From NCBI RefSeq assembly GCF_030463565.1, contig NC_134646.1, positions 19,635,296 to 19,699,295 on the forward strand: 64,000 bases of DNA. The letters are read 5' to 3'. Each line of letters opens with the position of its first letter. Position 1 is the stretch's first letter. Positions 1-13,899 of this stretch are shown here, piece after piece. The notes under the pieces were generated by a model. It was not told the origin of the DNA. It saw only the letters and a list, made by a program, of their open reading frames with translations, and searched no databases. A program made the translations under genes and the position numbers. This DNA is from Pelecanus crispus (Eukaryota > Chordata > Aves > Pelecaniformes > Pelecanidae).

Positions 1-457
1 TAATGTTATTAAAGTATTGTAGTGCTGGCATCTCTAGAGAGAAGTCATATTTTTGCTTTCTGGATTTGTGGTGTTCTGGCTGCTTCTGAAAAACATGGCA
101 TGACTCCATGCAGTAACTGTTTACTCATGTAAGTGTAGGTCAGTTGACCCTGTAATGATGGGCTGGGTGTTTTTGAAGCTTTTTTGCTACTACTTCTCTG
201 AGAAATCCTGAGTATTGTCAAATGTCTTCCATTTCTTCGTAGGAGCCCCTTAGCCATTCCAATTAAATGCTTGTATAGAGAAGGATTCCTTTTTTATGTT
301 TACGTCTCAGGTAATATTTCTTAGCTATATCCCCCTTCAAACCTGCTATTTCGGTATTTAAAAAGACTAACAATGAAGAAGCAGGCTTATGAATTAAATA
401 CTGAGCAGAAATGTTAAAAATTGTGAACCTGGCAATAAATCGTCTTCCGTTTTACAG

Positions 458-3400
458 AAAACACGCAAATCATTGGAATGAGCGCAACTTTAAATAACGC
501 TGGAGACCTGCAGAAATTCCTGCAAGCGGAGTATTATACTAGTAATTTTAGACCGGTCTGTATACAAGATACCCTAAACTAGTAAAGAAGATATTTGGCT
601 TTAAAATTAGAGCATCATATCACAGCTTTTGTGTTTAATTTCATGGTGTAATGTAATATAATGCCTGCTACTGCTTGCAATTGTACCAATACAATAAATA
701 GCATATGCACTTTTAAGTGCACAAATGCAAGTACCTTTATATTGTCCAATTTCTAAATCACAGCTACTGTGATAAACCATTATGGTTCATTTGATATAAC
801 TAGAATCTGTACTACTGGTGCTTGAATGCTGTCATGACAGTGGTTTATGAGTAGTTCATGGGATACATTTGTCATATTCTTCGTTATAACTCGATGCTTT
901 CTCAAGGCAGAAAATTAAAACAACTTTTTTAAAAATTCTTCATGGGGTAGAGTGCATGCTTGTTTGGATGCAAGTATGTATGTATACAAAATGTGATGCT
1001 CAAAAAAACGTTAGCTGTATATCAGTAATAGCTTAATCTTTAGAGAAGACTTGGTAATTTAACTAACGTTTCTGTTTACGGTTTATATCTTCCTAGGTAG
1101 AATTAAAGGAATACGTAAAGATACGAGACACGATTTATGCGGTTGACAGCAAAACAGAAAATGGCTTTACTTTTTCACGTCTCCTTAATTTCAGGGTAAA
1201 ACTGAAGTGCTTATAGTTTCTTTGAACTATAGATATGAAATGTATTGTTTTACACTGATTTGTTTACAGAGCTTTTACCAAAGAAACTGCTTAAACAGGA
1301 TAGTTTGTTTGTAATACCTATGAGAAAGAAAATGGTAGGCTTTGGGGAGGAAAAAGGCCTTTAAAATACTGAATGCTTAACTTGATTTTCACTTCTTTAC
1401 CACATTTTATGGTAGGCGTCTGAAAAGCAATGGGTTTGAGTATTCCAGATACCCAGTGCTTTATGTTTTTGAGTAGATTTTCTCAACAGTTGATCACTCG
1501 TAGACAATACTGAAAGACGACATCTTTTTGGCGGGTTTATTGGCTTATTACTGCCTTGTAGGGATTCATTTCAACCTTTAAAAAGAAAAATGTGTGTTAT
1601 AGTAGACTGTCAGTAGCATAAGTAACATCACTATGGTGTTGCTAAAAGAAGTATTAAGGGGAAAAAGCAAAGCATTTGATTCTTACATCCACGTATCCCT
1701 CAGTTCAAGCTAAATGTGTTAATAAACTCTTTCAAGTGAGGATTGGGAGAAAAGCTTATCCTACAACTTCTTGCAATTACGCCACATTAAAGCAAATGGG
1801 AGTATTCTAGCAAAGGTTGAGAACAAGTACTGAATACTTAGTTTATGACTTAATTTCTAAGTTTAAATGTTTGTCAATCTGTGTTTATGATAGTATTCTA
1901 GTAATCTGGAGAAGGCAGATCCTGACCACATCATTGCACTGGTTACGGAAGTTATTCCTAAATATTCCTGCTTAATCTTTTGTCCCACTAAAAAGAACTG
2001 TGAAAATGTGGCTTTAATGGTGTGCAAGTACCTCAAAAAGTAAGTTTCTGTCATGATTTTTTAATTATATATGGAATAATCGGTCAGAACCTAGCATTTA
2101 TCTTCACTAGTTTGCAAGTGACTTTCCCTGGTGATCAGAAGTAAATACTTGCGTATGGAATCATGTGAAGTTGCTAGCTGTATAAATGATAGCAAACTGC
2201 TCAACGTTCACTAAACAGATGTTTAAAAAAAAAAAAATTCTTAGTTTTTAAACAAACTAGTTGAAAAAATGATTATTAGAGGACAAATTATTAAAAACGG
2301 AAAAGCATGCTAAATTAGTCTAACCTTGTGCCCCTTTGGCACTGGTCTCTGCAAGCTTAGAAGACAAACATTTTCTCTATGGCCTGGTATTTGATCATGT
2401 AGGTTACTAGTTGATTTGAGTATCTCTGTTCCATACCTACTTTGTGAATATAAGTTATAAAATCTAAACCAGGCTTGGTTAATAAAGAAAGTAAGTCTTG
2501 CGTTTGGTTTCATTTAAATGTGATTTGATGAACTCATAATGGTCTAGCAAAGTTAAATTTTATGTAGGAAGAAATTATATTAAAATAAACAAAAACTGAA
2601 AATCAAAATTGAAACCATTTTTGATGTAGCTATAATCTTCACTATGAGCTGATAGTAGCCTTGTTTCCTTTCTTCAGTGCACTCGATACCCATGCCTAGT
2701 CAGTACTTGCTCCCTTCTGTACTTGTGCTTACAAACAAGAAAAGAGTTCTGTTGCAACTGAATCAGTCTCCTGTGTATTGCTATTTTAAAGTTACTGGAC
2801 ATAAGTATTTATCCAACCTAGGTGTTAGAGGAATGGATAGTAAACAGAAATAGACAGTAAGCATGTATCTTGGTGTTGGTTATTTTTTTAAGTAGTTAAT
2901 GATTGATCAAAGTCTGAAGAAATGCTTTTCCTCCTCCAAGAGAATTTAAAGCTCACAGGGAGAAAGAGAAACAAGATCTTGTCAAGAACCTAAAGACTAT
3001 TGGAAATGGAAGTATCTGTCCTGTTCTGAAGCAGACAATCCCTTTTGGTATAGCCTATCACCATAGTGGCCTTACAAATGATGAAAGAAAAAGTATAGAG
3101 GAAGCATATTCTGCAGGTGTCCTGTGTCTGCTTGCTTGCACAGCTACTTTAGCTGCTGGAGTCAACCTGCCAGCTAGAAGGTTGGTAACTGAAACATATT
3201 TCATTGTTGGCATTGATTTTTGCTTTGTAAAAAAATTGCTTTAATAAGTTGGAAATATCAGTGCTATTTAAAGTGTGTTTCTGCTTTTACTGGCAAATTT
3301 GAAGCATAAGGAATTTGTGTTCAACTCGGGACACAAGACTGCAAAGTTTTTACATAGGAAATGTGAATCAGTAGCAAGTCGCTCAGAATGCATAGTTGAA

Positions 3401-6400
3401 GAGCACTTACCTAAATCAATTAAGGAAATTTTAATAACTTGAGGAAATGCTTCAGTTTTTTAGTAATGTTATCCAGAAGAATAAGGAATTCATGGTGGTT
3501 CCTTTAGATACTGTCCTAAGAACAGTGTTTAAATTGTGTTTAAAAAAAAAAAAAAAACCAATTAAAACCCAATATCTTTCCCAAGGAGATATAGTTTGAA
3601 TATGTGTTAACACAAAAATGTGTTACCTTTTCTTACACAAGTGCTGATGATATGGCTGCCATACTCTGTATGACCAAAGACTGCTAAGAATCCAGTTTTG
3701 TGTGCATGTATGTTGGAATAACAAATCTGAGAGGAGAAAAGAGATTCACACAGACAAGTGTTGTCTTTTCAGCATAACTGATGTATGGTCAGTGTTGCTT
3801 ATGTTTTTTAGTAGGGTTTATTTTATATCTCAGTAATTTTCACTCTTAAACCCAGGCCTTTGAGTAGATGTAAAGACTAGTTCCAAAGATTCTGCTAAAC
3901 ATAATAAGCATGGCTTATCATTCAATAAACCTTAAATTGTTAAATGTTTTCCTGGTTAATTTACGCATCTGTTCAAACAGGTACATTTGATTTTTATTAA
4001 TTGCTAAGGAAGGGGCGTATATAAAGAATGCATTGTAAAATTTTATTGCTGCTTCAGTAATTTTAATATAAAACATAACTTAATAAAGACTTCTTTATAG
4101 GGTTATTCTTAGAGCTCCTTATGTTGCTAATGACTTCCTGAAGAAGAACCAGTATAAACAAATGATTGGCAGAGCTGGTCGAGCTGGTATTGACAGTGCT
4201 GGAGAAAGTATTCTCATAGTGCAAGAAAAAGACAAACACTTGGTAATTTTTACAAAGCTGTTGGTAATTTAAATTGTTGGATTAAGCTGGTGGGATAAAC
4301 AGGTGGAGCTGAGCTGCCTAGCTTAATTTTTGTTCACTTCTTAATGATGCAAGTATTTGACTTATGTAATAATACTTATGAACTACCTTTATGTGGTTTG
4401 TTTTCAGATTTGAACTCTAAAGTCTAGATATCTACACTTATTTGCTTTATAAGCTGATTCACGCATATCAGTATTTTTAGAAGTGTAAAACTAGTGCATA
4501 AATATTTTCCCTGAACTAATATATTTCTTGTTCTTATTAGGTTCGGGATTTAGTTAACAGTCCTTTGGAGAATTGTTACAGCAATCTTCTGCTGGAGTTG
4601 ACCAAGGGAATGCAGAGCCTGTTGTTATCTTTGATTGGACTGAAGGTATCAGTTAACTCTTCTCTGTGGGTAACTTAAGTGCTTGGGAATGCAAAGAAAA
4701 TCTTATATATAGATTCTATAGAAAAAACAGACTTTGTAAACAGATTGGCTTACAAGTTCAGAACAGCTTCTAATCAGATAAGAAGGACAAGGATTTGATT
4801 AGTCTTTTTAACTGGGTTATCAAGTAATCATGTAACATGACAATTTCCTTATGTGTAAAATTCAAAATTATATCTACCTTATGATACATTACAGTATTAA
4901 TAGTATTTCAATTTCTGATGCTCGATTCAAAATACAAATAGAAACAGTGGAAACAAATTAACATGATGCAGTAGCTAGAATAACAACAAATGGAGAGCAG
5001 TTCTGTTGGATCTGTCATAGACTGTCATTCTGTTTGTTGTCACGTATTTCTGTAGAAACACATTAACAGGATATCAAACTGCTTCTCTATTCGGTAAATT
5101 TTTTCATATACCTTATGAAATGTGTTGTGTGAAATGACACCTTTAAACATGCTAATCACTTGCAAAACTGATGCAGATAGCAGTTACCCATGAGGAAGTT
5201 GAAGATTTTATGCGCAGTACATTGCTGGGTGTTCAGCAGCAGCTGCTGTCTAAAGAGAAGAGCCTCTCAGAGATAATTAAAGATGGGCTAGAAAATCTAA
5301 TAGGAAAAGGACTTCTGGAAGGAAGAATATCTGAGAAGGACCACAATTCCAGATGTACACTAACAGTCACACCGTTGGGTAAAGCTACATATAAAGGTAA
5401 GATTTTTTTTTTATTATTCTTATTATAATCTTTATTTCAACAAACCCTTTCATCTCAGCCTTACCTCAATTCAGTATGTTTTCCCATCCTCAGTCTGAAA
5501 CTGCAATGAAAAAACAAGTTGTAGAGAGACAGTTCTGATTACTAAATTATGTGCTGGAGTGAAAATGGGAATGAACAAGTAGTGCTTGACTGAACATGAT
5601 GGGAATTAAGTGTAATAACATTGGTCACAATGGGAGTAAAACCAGAACTGTACCCCCCAAAAAATTATTTAAAGATTTGATTGAGTGATTGTAATCAAAA
5701 TGGCTCGTGATCTCATTTTATAATTCGTTGCTATGAACAGGTATTGTGAACAGGGGGATTTCTTGACCTAGAGGGAAGCTTTAGAGGGAAAGGAAGCATA
5801 TGGCATGTAGACCAATTGTAATAGAGAGTATATCAAGAAGTTCTGTTCTCCTGTCATAGTGTAAAGATATGGGATATGGAATGCAGTTGGAACAGGATGA
5901 ATCTCTGAAAGATTCTTTCCATCTATGAGATTGTTCCAGGATATCATTAAAGCCAAGGCAATTCACAAGCATGCCAAAAACCACACACAGAACACAAATA
6001 CATGGAGAAGTAGGTGACTGCCTTTCCTCAGTTCTGTTTCACTCTCATTTTAGGTTAGAGCAATTATCCAGGTTATAGTTATTTCTCTTCAATTCAGATG
6101 GCATAACAAGCTTTTGTGGAGGATAAAGGAAATACTGATTCTGTGTCAAAATCTATTACACTTAACTCTGTATGTCTGTTTAAAATTGCAATACATTGTG
6201 TGCTTATTATAGGATCTATAGACTTGGCATACTGCAATCTTCTTTACAGAGAATTGAAGAAAGGTTTGGAAGGGCTGATTCTTGAGAGCAATCTTCATCT
6301 TCTGTATCTGGCAACTCCGTATGATATGACTTCTAACTGTAGCCCAGATTGGATGATATACTTAAGACAGGTGAGAATTTACTAGCAAACATACATTGGG

Positions 6401-9400
6401 GCATATAGTAATTCTGCTTATTAAATTTTAAGTAAGTTTATACACATAGGAAATGTAGATAGTGGGGTAACGATTTGATGAAAAGTTAAGATATGCTGTT
6501 TTATTTTCAGTCACGGAGCAGAAGTGCTTTCCTGTATTGCATAAAAATCTACATTCTCTTGCATCTATATTTGACCTTGTTTGGGGGAAACAATGGCATG
6601 AAATACATAGAATCATAGAATCGTTTACGTTGGAAAAGACCTTTAAGATCATCCAGTCCAACCATTAACCTAATGTTACCAAGTCCACCACTAAACCAAT
6701 TAAGGGTAGCGTAGCAACCCCATGCCTCCTGGCTTGGTGGCCGGATCATTTACAATGAAAGGAAAAACTAGGAGTCATTAAGATTGGAAAGGACCTCTAA
6801 GATCATCATTCCAATGATCAACCCAACACCACCATGCCCGCTAAACCGTGTCCCAAAGTGCCACGTCTACCTGTTTCTTGAACACCTTGAGGGATGGTGA
6901 CTCCACCACCTCTCTGGGCAGCCTGTTCCAATGCTTGACTACCCTTTCCGTGAAGAAATTTTTCCTAATATCCAATCTAAGCCTCCCCTGGCACAGCTTG
7001 AGCCCATTTCCTCTCATCCTATCACTAACTACTTGGGAGAAGAGACCAACACCCACCTCACTACAACCTCCTTTCAGGCAGTTGTAGAGAGCGATAAGGT
7101 CACCCCTCAGCCTCCTCTTCTCCAGACTAAACAATCCCAGTTCCCTCAGCTGCTCCTCATAAGACCTGTGCTCCAGACCCTTCACCAGGTTTGTTGCCCT
7201 TCTCTGGACACACTCCAGCGCCTCAATGTCTTTCTTGTATTGAGGGGCCCAAAACTGGACACAGTATTCCAGGTGCAGCCTCACCAGTGCCGAGTACAGG
7301 GGGACAATCACCTCCCTGCTCCTGCTGGCCACACTATTCCTGATACAAGCCAGGATGCTGTTGGCCTTCTTGGCCACCTGGGCACAGTGCCGGCTCATGT
7401 TCAGCCAGCTGTCAGCCAGCACCCCCAGGTCCTTTTTGGCCAGGCAGCTTTCCAGCCACTCTTCCCCAAGCCTGTAGCATTGCATGGGGTTGTTGTGACT
7501 GAAGTGCAGGACCCGGCACTTGGCCTTGTTGAACCTCATACAGTTGGCCTCGGCCCATGGGTCCAGCCTGTCCAGGTCCCTCTACAGAGCCTTCCTGCCC
7601 TTGAGCAGATTGACACTCCCACCCAGCTTGGTGTCATCTGCAAACTTACTGAGGGCACACTCAATCCCCTCATCCAGATCGTTGATAAAGATATTGAACA
7701 AGAGTGGCCCCAAAACAGCCCTGGGGAACACTGCTCGTGACTGTCCAGCAACTGGATTTAACTCCGTTCACCACTACTCTCTGCTCTTGAGTTGCCAGTA
7801 CTCCAAATCCTGACTCTAACCTTGGTGCCAGCCTTGCCATCACCAGAGAGTCTGGTTAAAACAAGACTTTCCTATAAACTAGTTATAGGTAACCACATCA
7901 TTGTAGTCTTGCAAGAAAACCACTGTTAATTTAATCAAGAGCCATGTTTACTTTCTGATGCTCACTCATTTAATATGTAGTTTAGGGACTGAAATCCATT
8001 AGAGAATGTTAAGTCATAATCTTTCTTTGATATCTGAGTCCAATGCTTAACTCCAGCCATGATTGCAACTATTACATGGTGACCAATACCTTCCTACAGA
8101 CTACTATGCTTATGTCAGCCTTAGCAGCACAGCCCTTATCCTAGTCTTGCACGCTCTGTAAGATCCACCCATAATTCAACTATTCCCTTTTCTGTAAAGT
8201 GTTCCATGCTAGGGGTAGCACTAAATTCTATTTAATTTTGTTAAAATGTGGCATTCAGAGGTGGACAGTTACAGATAAATCAAACAAGTAGGCAAAGAAG
8301 CTGCAGTTCTGACTGTGTCTAGTGACTATAGTACTAGTCTAGTGGCTAAGTACTATATAGAGATATTGAAAAACATTGTTTCACTTCGTGTAACAGACTT
8401 GTTTTCTATAATACCTGAATATTCTTCCTAAAATCTTATTTTAGTTCAACCAGTTAAGTGCAGCAGAGCAAAAAGTAGCTGATGTTGTGGGAGTACCCGA
8501 AAGCTTTATTACAAAAAAGGCTTCTGGTCAAGCCATCAGAAAGGTAGGCTGGAGATTTCTCATACCTAAGATGACAGTTTAGTCATTTCATTTGATTATT
8601 TACGAATTCTAGATTATTTTTCTGCTAGTGTTCTTTATTACTGTTCTACTTATTAAGGTTCTGTTAACCTTGTTTGTTAGTTTTCTTAATGTTTAATGTC
8701 TCTGGGTATAATATAGACATGTTTTAGAGATGTGAAGGAGTAGAGACTAAAAGAATTTCCTTGTAGCACTAACAGAATATCTTGAATATGGTATTGTCTC
8801 TGAATTCTAACTTGCTTTATTCCTAGAATGTGGACAGTGCCGTGGTAAACAGGCTCTACCTGTCGTTTGTCCTTTATACCCTACTGAAAGAGACCAATAT
8901 ATGGAACGTTTCAGAGAAATTTAATATGTCCCGAGGATATGTGCAAAATCTCCTTAATTCTGCTGCCTCATTTGCCTCCTGTGTTCTACATTTCTGTGAG
9001 GTAGTGTGTTAAATGAATTTCAATAAATTCTTTGGGTTAGTTTTGCAAAATCTGGATTTTTGTTCTCTTACATTAGAACTGAACACAGGTGTTGTCTTTC
9101 ATCTGTCCTGTGCAAAACTTCTTTCACATTTCCTGTTCAAAATTATTTTTCCTGTTCCGAAAAGCATGCTCGTGCAGTGATATTTCTTATATTAAAAGTA
9201 AGCTTTATGCACTGAGAATGTGAAAATATACAAACTGTACAGGGCACTGATCAGTGTCAGTGCTGTTGGTGAAATAATTGACAATTTTACCTTTCTCTTG
9301 GAAATCAGGCCATCTGGTTGTGGAATGTCATCTCAGGAAAACAGCTGGCTTGGCTTGTTCTCTTGTGTGAGGGTTTTTTTTTTTTCCCCCCTCTATAGAA

Positions 9401-12400
9401 ATAATGCATTGCTTATCTTTCAGAACTGCCCCAACTTTGGGATGTTCAGCTGAAGAGTGCTGAATACAACTCTGCAACTAGCTGAAAGGATAACTGGAGA
9501 TAATAGTGCTTCCCCTGTCTAAAAGCCAAATATATGCTTGTTGCTGTAGCAGAGCTTTTATCAGTCGTACCCCCCAGATGCAGAACTTTGGATCTGATTT
9601 TTAGTGATCTTTGTCTCTGCAGGAATTGGAAGAATTCTGGGTTTATAAAGCCTTGCTGACAGAACTTACCAAGCAGTTGACATACTGTGTTAAGACAGAA
9701 CTCATCCCTCTGATGGAGGTGGCAGGGGTTCTAGAGGTTGGTAAACCTGGCTTTGTGAGATTTTTCGATGTAAACTTGTATGCTAAATGTTACTGTGCCT
9801 TTCAAGTATATCTGGAAGACCAAGCTAGTTTTTTATTGAGAATTTGGCATGGTACAGGTATCCCACAACCATTCTGGAGGCTGGGGAAAAAGTGGTCTGT
9901 TGAGGAAATGTAAGCTGGAGCCAATGATGTTTTTCTTCTGGCTGCTACCACAGCAACAGAGAAAATGCTGTATTTGGACAATAATTTAGCTGTATACTTG
10001 GTTGGAAAACAGAGTCCAGGTTTCTTTTGTGGTAAGGACTTCAGTTCATGGGAGTAAAGAGGAATAAGAATTTAGATATTTAGTTAAGTTAGAAGATCCT
10101 CACAGAAATATATGAAGTCCTATTGGGAAATTAGGCTTTTACAATCACTTGCAGTGCTGCATATATTTTAAATAAGAAATGTCACCGGTCTCTGAATCGA
10201 AGACTCCTATTAAAGTAGAAAATCTTTTTGGGCTTCAGTGCAAGGTTATAAGTAATCACTGGACCTCTTTGCAAAATGATCTAACTTGCCAGTCCAGCCT
10301 ATTGTAGAATCAGTTTGTCAGCAAACCATTGCATTTAGTGGCAGTAAGGTTTTCTTCTGAGAAGCTAAACAACGATGAAGACTTAGAGCCTAATGGTTTT
10401 TTGTATATATCGGATTTTCTGATTTGGATGCAAAAGGTAAATAGTCTTTTTTTCATGGCTCACTCCATATGGGAGCATTTCTGTGTAAGGGCAAAAACAG
10501 CCTGGACAGTATGATTCTGCTGAAGGTGTATTTTAAAGATGACTCTTAAATTATTGCTGTAAGCAAGGTACTTCTGCACTAGAGTTAAAACTATACTGGC
10601 AGCTGATATTTGTAGCAGGTAGATTGTCATCTTGAACAGATATGATTTGCTTAGATTTCTGTGGTGGAAATTATAAAATCAATCTTAAGGTTACTGTAGT
10701 AAAGAGAATTTTTTTCTGCACACTTACTTGCACAGTTTTCAAAGCAATCTAAAAGCTTTTCATGAGATTTAAGTCATTAGCGGGGAAAGATTCTGCACCA
10801 TTGGTCATGCTGTGCATGTAACAGCCAAGTAGAGCACAGAAAATATTTGCTGGCAATTAGTGGTTATTTTGGTGAAATTAATGACACTTACTTCTCATCA
10901 ATGAACATGTATAGTCCTCAGTTACCATGGAGGAAAATATATTGTAAGCCATTACCTGTTGGATGCTAAAAAAAAAAAGCCATCAAATAAATGCCTTTCT
11001 ATTCCTTGTTGTCTTTAAAAGAATTGAGGGGGGAAAAAAACAAGAGGTAATTGACCAAATGTTTTGGAGGTGTAACACTTGCTCATCAAATGGGTATTAT
11101 TTCATAACTCAGGACACTAAAGCCCTGGATATGCTAAATTACTCCACTACTAGTGTAGAAATGCATTTTAATTTAAACTGTGTAAAGTTCCAGTAGTATT
11201 TGTTTTGCAAAAGATATGTTTGCCCAGAGACCCTCTCTTAAACAAATACTGCCTGGCTACTTTACATAGCAACAGGATCAAACCAAGTTAAGAGAAGCAG
11301 ATGATGTGCACCCCCTTACGTTGGTGGCAGTCACATTCCAGAGAATCTCTCCTGTATATGTGAGCTCACAGCCATGACTTCACACAAAACTGAAGAAATA
11401 AAAAAGATACTGTGGTACTAAAGGAAAAAAATTATTTATAAGCTTGAAACAGTCTTTTCTGGAATTTTGTGAAAGCTCTGTTCTGTGAAAATTCTGTGAA
11501 AAAAAAATTTGGATAAAATCAGCCCTTCCTTCACTTAGACACCTCCAGAGAATGTGAGACAGTCATTCCTGTCAGTGATAGTGAATGCAGTAAACATGAT
11601 AACAAAAGAGGATGCCAGAGTCAGTATCATGTAGGCTCAGAAGAAATAATGACGAATGGGTTCCTAAGAGCTAGGTGAGCTTGTATGGGGAGGTAAATTT
11701 TAGCGGTAAAGCTGTATATTTGGGCAGTAAAGATTCTCAGTGAGTGTTTGTGTTCTTAGAAAGATAAATCATAAGAGAATTGGATTGATACGCAAAGACA
11801 AAATGTGTGAGGTTGGTGCAGAGATTGGCATTTAATGGTAATTCTTATTGCCTGTTCTAGTAATCTAACACAATTTTGGACTTGCAGGCACGAGCAAAAC
11901 AGCTTTATAATGCAGGATACAAAACTTTAGCACACTTGGCTAATGCAAATCCAGAAACTCTGGTCAAGATGATTGAGCACTTGTCACGACGTCAAGCCAA
12001 ACAAATAGTTTCCTCTGCAAAGGTAAGTTAGAAACAAAGTTATAAAAACCTGCTTCAGAACTTCAGTATGTCAAAAGTTGATGTTTGAGTGACATTAAAA
12101 GTGAAGGATTCAGCTTGCTAGTAAAAGTATTAGTGGATATTTGTGATCCAAATACTGCTCTGTGTTAAGAATATATTGAAATATTTTCGTGACAATATAA
12201 TTTACCTAAGGTGGTTAAGAGCAACGAATTGAGCAGTTGTTGACCTTCATGCTCCTGAATGATAGGCAAACTTAAACTTTTCTTAAAACAATTTGTTGTA
12301 TACAGGATAGTGGAAAGTTGTGCTCTCTTTCTGAGGGGAAGCAAAGGGTGAAAATGTTTGACAGCTTGCCTGATGAAATGTGGGAATGAAATGACTACAT

Positions 12401-13799
12401 TATCTCTGTGCTGACTCATCATAACTGGAAATGCTTGGTTCTGCCAGTACCTCAGGAGTGACCTTACAGAAATTCTAGTGGTGGTTGTGATAAAAGAACA
12501 GGATTTTCAGGACTGTAGAAATGCAAACCAACAAGGTATAGGGTTAACCTCACCTATTTAGGTTGCTTTTGTCATGCCCTGTTATTCTTTGCTTTCTAAC
12601 TGTTTTCTATTTTGAATATGCATGAGAAGGGCCTTCACTTAATATCTGCATCTAAGGCACACACAAATAATCCAAGGGAAAGGATCTGTAACAAACATTG
12701 AGTTGTGCCTAAACAAAAAATACAGGAAGCATTTTATTTATCAAGTGGTATTTTCTCTCCTCAATCTCTATTGGTCATTTGCTGTTGCAATGGCATCAGC
12801 TTTGTGTTTGATTCTGCTAAAATAGCAAATTTTCAGTAAAGGAATGCCTAGAAAAAATGAACAGGTGGTTGCTGTAGAAATGATGTAGTCAATAACAAAG
12901 TCTTGGTTAGTACTTTTACTCCATGAGAATATACAAACTTTGGGATTTATGCGCTTAAAAAAAGGTCATGGCCATTTAATCTTGTAGTCTCCTTACTGCT
13001 TTTTTTGCTGCTCTGTGAGCCAAAAGAAAGGGATATATGCAGATTCCTCATCTACATCAGTGTTAAATCCAGCAATCTAGCTTACTCTCATGCTCAGATA
13101 TAAAACTGATGGAGTTTTCTCTAACTGGGAAGTTAGAACAGTGCTTGCATTTATTATGCTACATGGGCTACTGCAGGATAGTTACACTCCAACTGCCAGC
13201 AGCAAACAGTTCAGGGCAGTGGATTGAACAGTTGCTAATATCAGGGGTCCTGTATGTCTGGTGTAAAATGCTGTTGTAAGAAGTTTTGTATAAAGCAGGA
13301 AATTGGCAACTTGACCGGCACCACTCACAAATGTTTATTCCAACATGGAAAATAAATATTTAAGGTTAAAAATGCTCTTGTTAATAGTTCTAGACAAAAC
13401 TGTTTATGTTCTGTTAAATTTTGTGTATTATGTGAGGGCAGAACAGAGAAAACCAGCTGTGTACTGTATGAATTTTTGTGTTAGTGGTTTTCATATGGGA
13501 ATACACTAAACAGTAAAAAATGTTGGTAATAGTACTTGTGAAAATGTTAGTCCTTTGAGGCAAAGGTACTGTGGTCCCACAGGAACAGCAGCAGAAATTT
13601 TTTTTACAGACCAGATGCAAGTTTGGAAAGAAATATTGGTGTTTTAACCTGTCTAACAGTTATAGCTAATGCTTGTATTTGTTTTCTAGTGTTTTTTTTT
13701 TTTCCATTATAGATGCTGCTGAGTGAAAAAGCTGAAGCTTTACAAGAAGAAGTTGAAGAACTCTTAAAGGTGCCTACAGATATCCCAGAGACCCACTGA
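458..13799 (+). CDS. HELQ: HELQ, POLQ-like DNA helicase, C-terminal half (5' exons lie outside the window)
   Basis: Superfamily 2 (Ski2-like) 3'-5' DNA helicase that acts on stalled forks and in cross-link repair. Thirteen exons join in frame: 458-555, 1097-1195, 1894-2039, 2941-3180, 4101-4242, 4541-4645, 5177-5396, 6213-6370, 8445-8543, 8827-9000, 9623-9736, 11888-12022 and 13713-13799, with TGA at 13797-13799. They total 1817 bp, about 604 residues; human HELQ is about 1100, so the N-terminus and the Walker A and DEVH motifs are upstream of base 1. Visible motifs are GMSATL (motif III) in the first exon, [10 protein letters not shown] (motif V) ending at 3180, and [10 protein letters not shown] (motif VI) in 4101-4242. 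The winged-helix and ratchet region and a C-terminal helix-hairpin-helix-like segment follow. Every junction has AG/GT and keeps phase. The third exon starts at 1894, not after the later TAG at 1899-1901, because only that start keeps phase and restores the residues expected from human. Identification rests on recalled similarity to human HELQ and is very secure. Confidence 0.96.
4101..4242 (+). CDS. HELQ: HELQ exon with helicase motif VI
   Basis: This 142 bp exon begins with GG, completing the arginine codon split after 3180. It encodes the [12 protein letters not shown] stretch, whose arginines contact the ATP phosphates in Ski2-like helicases. The acceptor is TTTATAG at 4100 and the donor is GTAATT at 4243. 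No frame damage is seen, so the helicase core looks functional at this point. Confidence 0.93.
6371..8444. other. HELQ intron carrying the CR1 copy
   Basis: Apart from the CR1 at 6606-7786, the intron is unique AT-rich sequence. I see no RNA gene or extra exon in it. Confidence 0.6.
6606..7786 (-). mobile_element. CR1 LINE copy, 5'-truncated, in a HELQ intron
   Basis: A CR1 non-LTR retrotransposon inserted antisense to HELQ between the exons ending 6370 and starting 8445. Reading the minus strand, 7539 to 6841 is an open frame of 232 codons matching the C-terminal part of CR1 reverse transcriptase, including [17 protein letters not shown] and [19 protein letters not shown]. The catalytic palm motif lies just upstream, outside this open frame. 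The element ends at its 3' side with the CR1 octamer-type tail (ATTCTATG repeats on the minus strand) at 6606-6625. The 3' region contains two CR1-type 3' end modules in tandem, 6606-6745 and 6779-6850. It is broken at the 5' end, as most CR1 copies are, and is inactive. Confidence 0.93.
9737..13712. other. Last two large HELQ introns
   Basis: Introns 9737-11887 and 12023-13712 are AT-rich and contain only short ORFs that look random. I recognise no repeat family, RNA gene or conserved exon. The intron at 9737 starts with the less common donor GTTGGT. Confidence 0.5.
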
Positions 13800-13885
13800 C
13801 CAACTGTCATGAAGAAAAATCATGAATCCAAAAATTGGGTTATTTTTAAATTTTTAACTCTCCTGTGTAAAGCTGTTGTAATTAT

Positions 13886-13891
13886 AATAAA
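13886..13891 (+). terminator. HELQ: HELQ polyadenylation signal
   Basis: A canonical AATAAA lies 87 bp after the HELQ stop codon in AT-rich sequence, with T-rich and GT-rich sequence 15-40 bp downstream. It implies a very short 3' UTR of roughly 110 bp. Confidence 0.75.
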
Positions 13892-13899
13892 TATTTAAT

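Larger units (their letters stand above)
556..8826. other. Remaining HELQ introns
   Basis: The other HELQ introns longer than 300 bp (556-1096, 1196-1893, 2040-2940, 3181-4100, 5397-6212) are AT-rich with short homopolymer runs, for example the A run near 3542-3557. Nothing else in them is recognisable. Confidence 0.5.

Noticed and set aside
1897-1902. Acceptor TAG at 1899-1901 for the third HELQ exon
   Set aside because: It breaks reading phase with the preceding exon. The TAG ending at 1893 restores phase and gives residues YSSNLEKAD that fit human HELQ.
6931-7740. Plus-strand 269-codon open frame, with a similar 242-codon frame at 51763-52491
   Set aside because: Both are the antisense of CR1 reverse transcriptase. 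The similarity to each other comes from the shared repeat.
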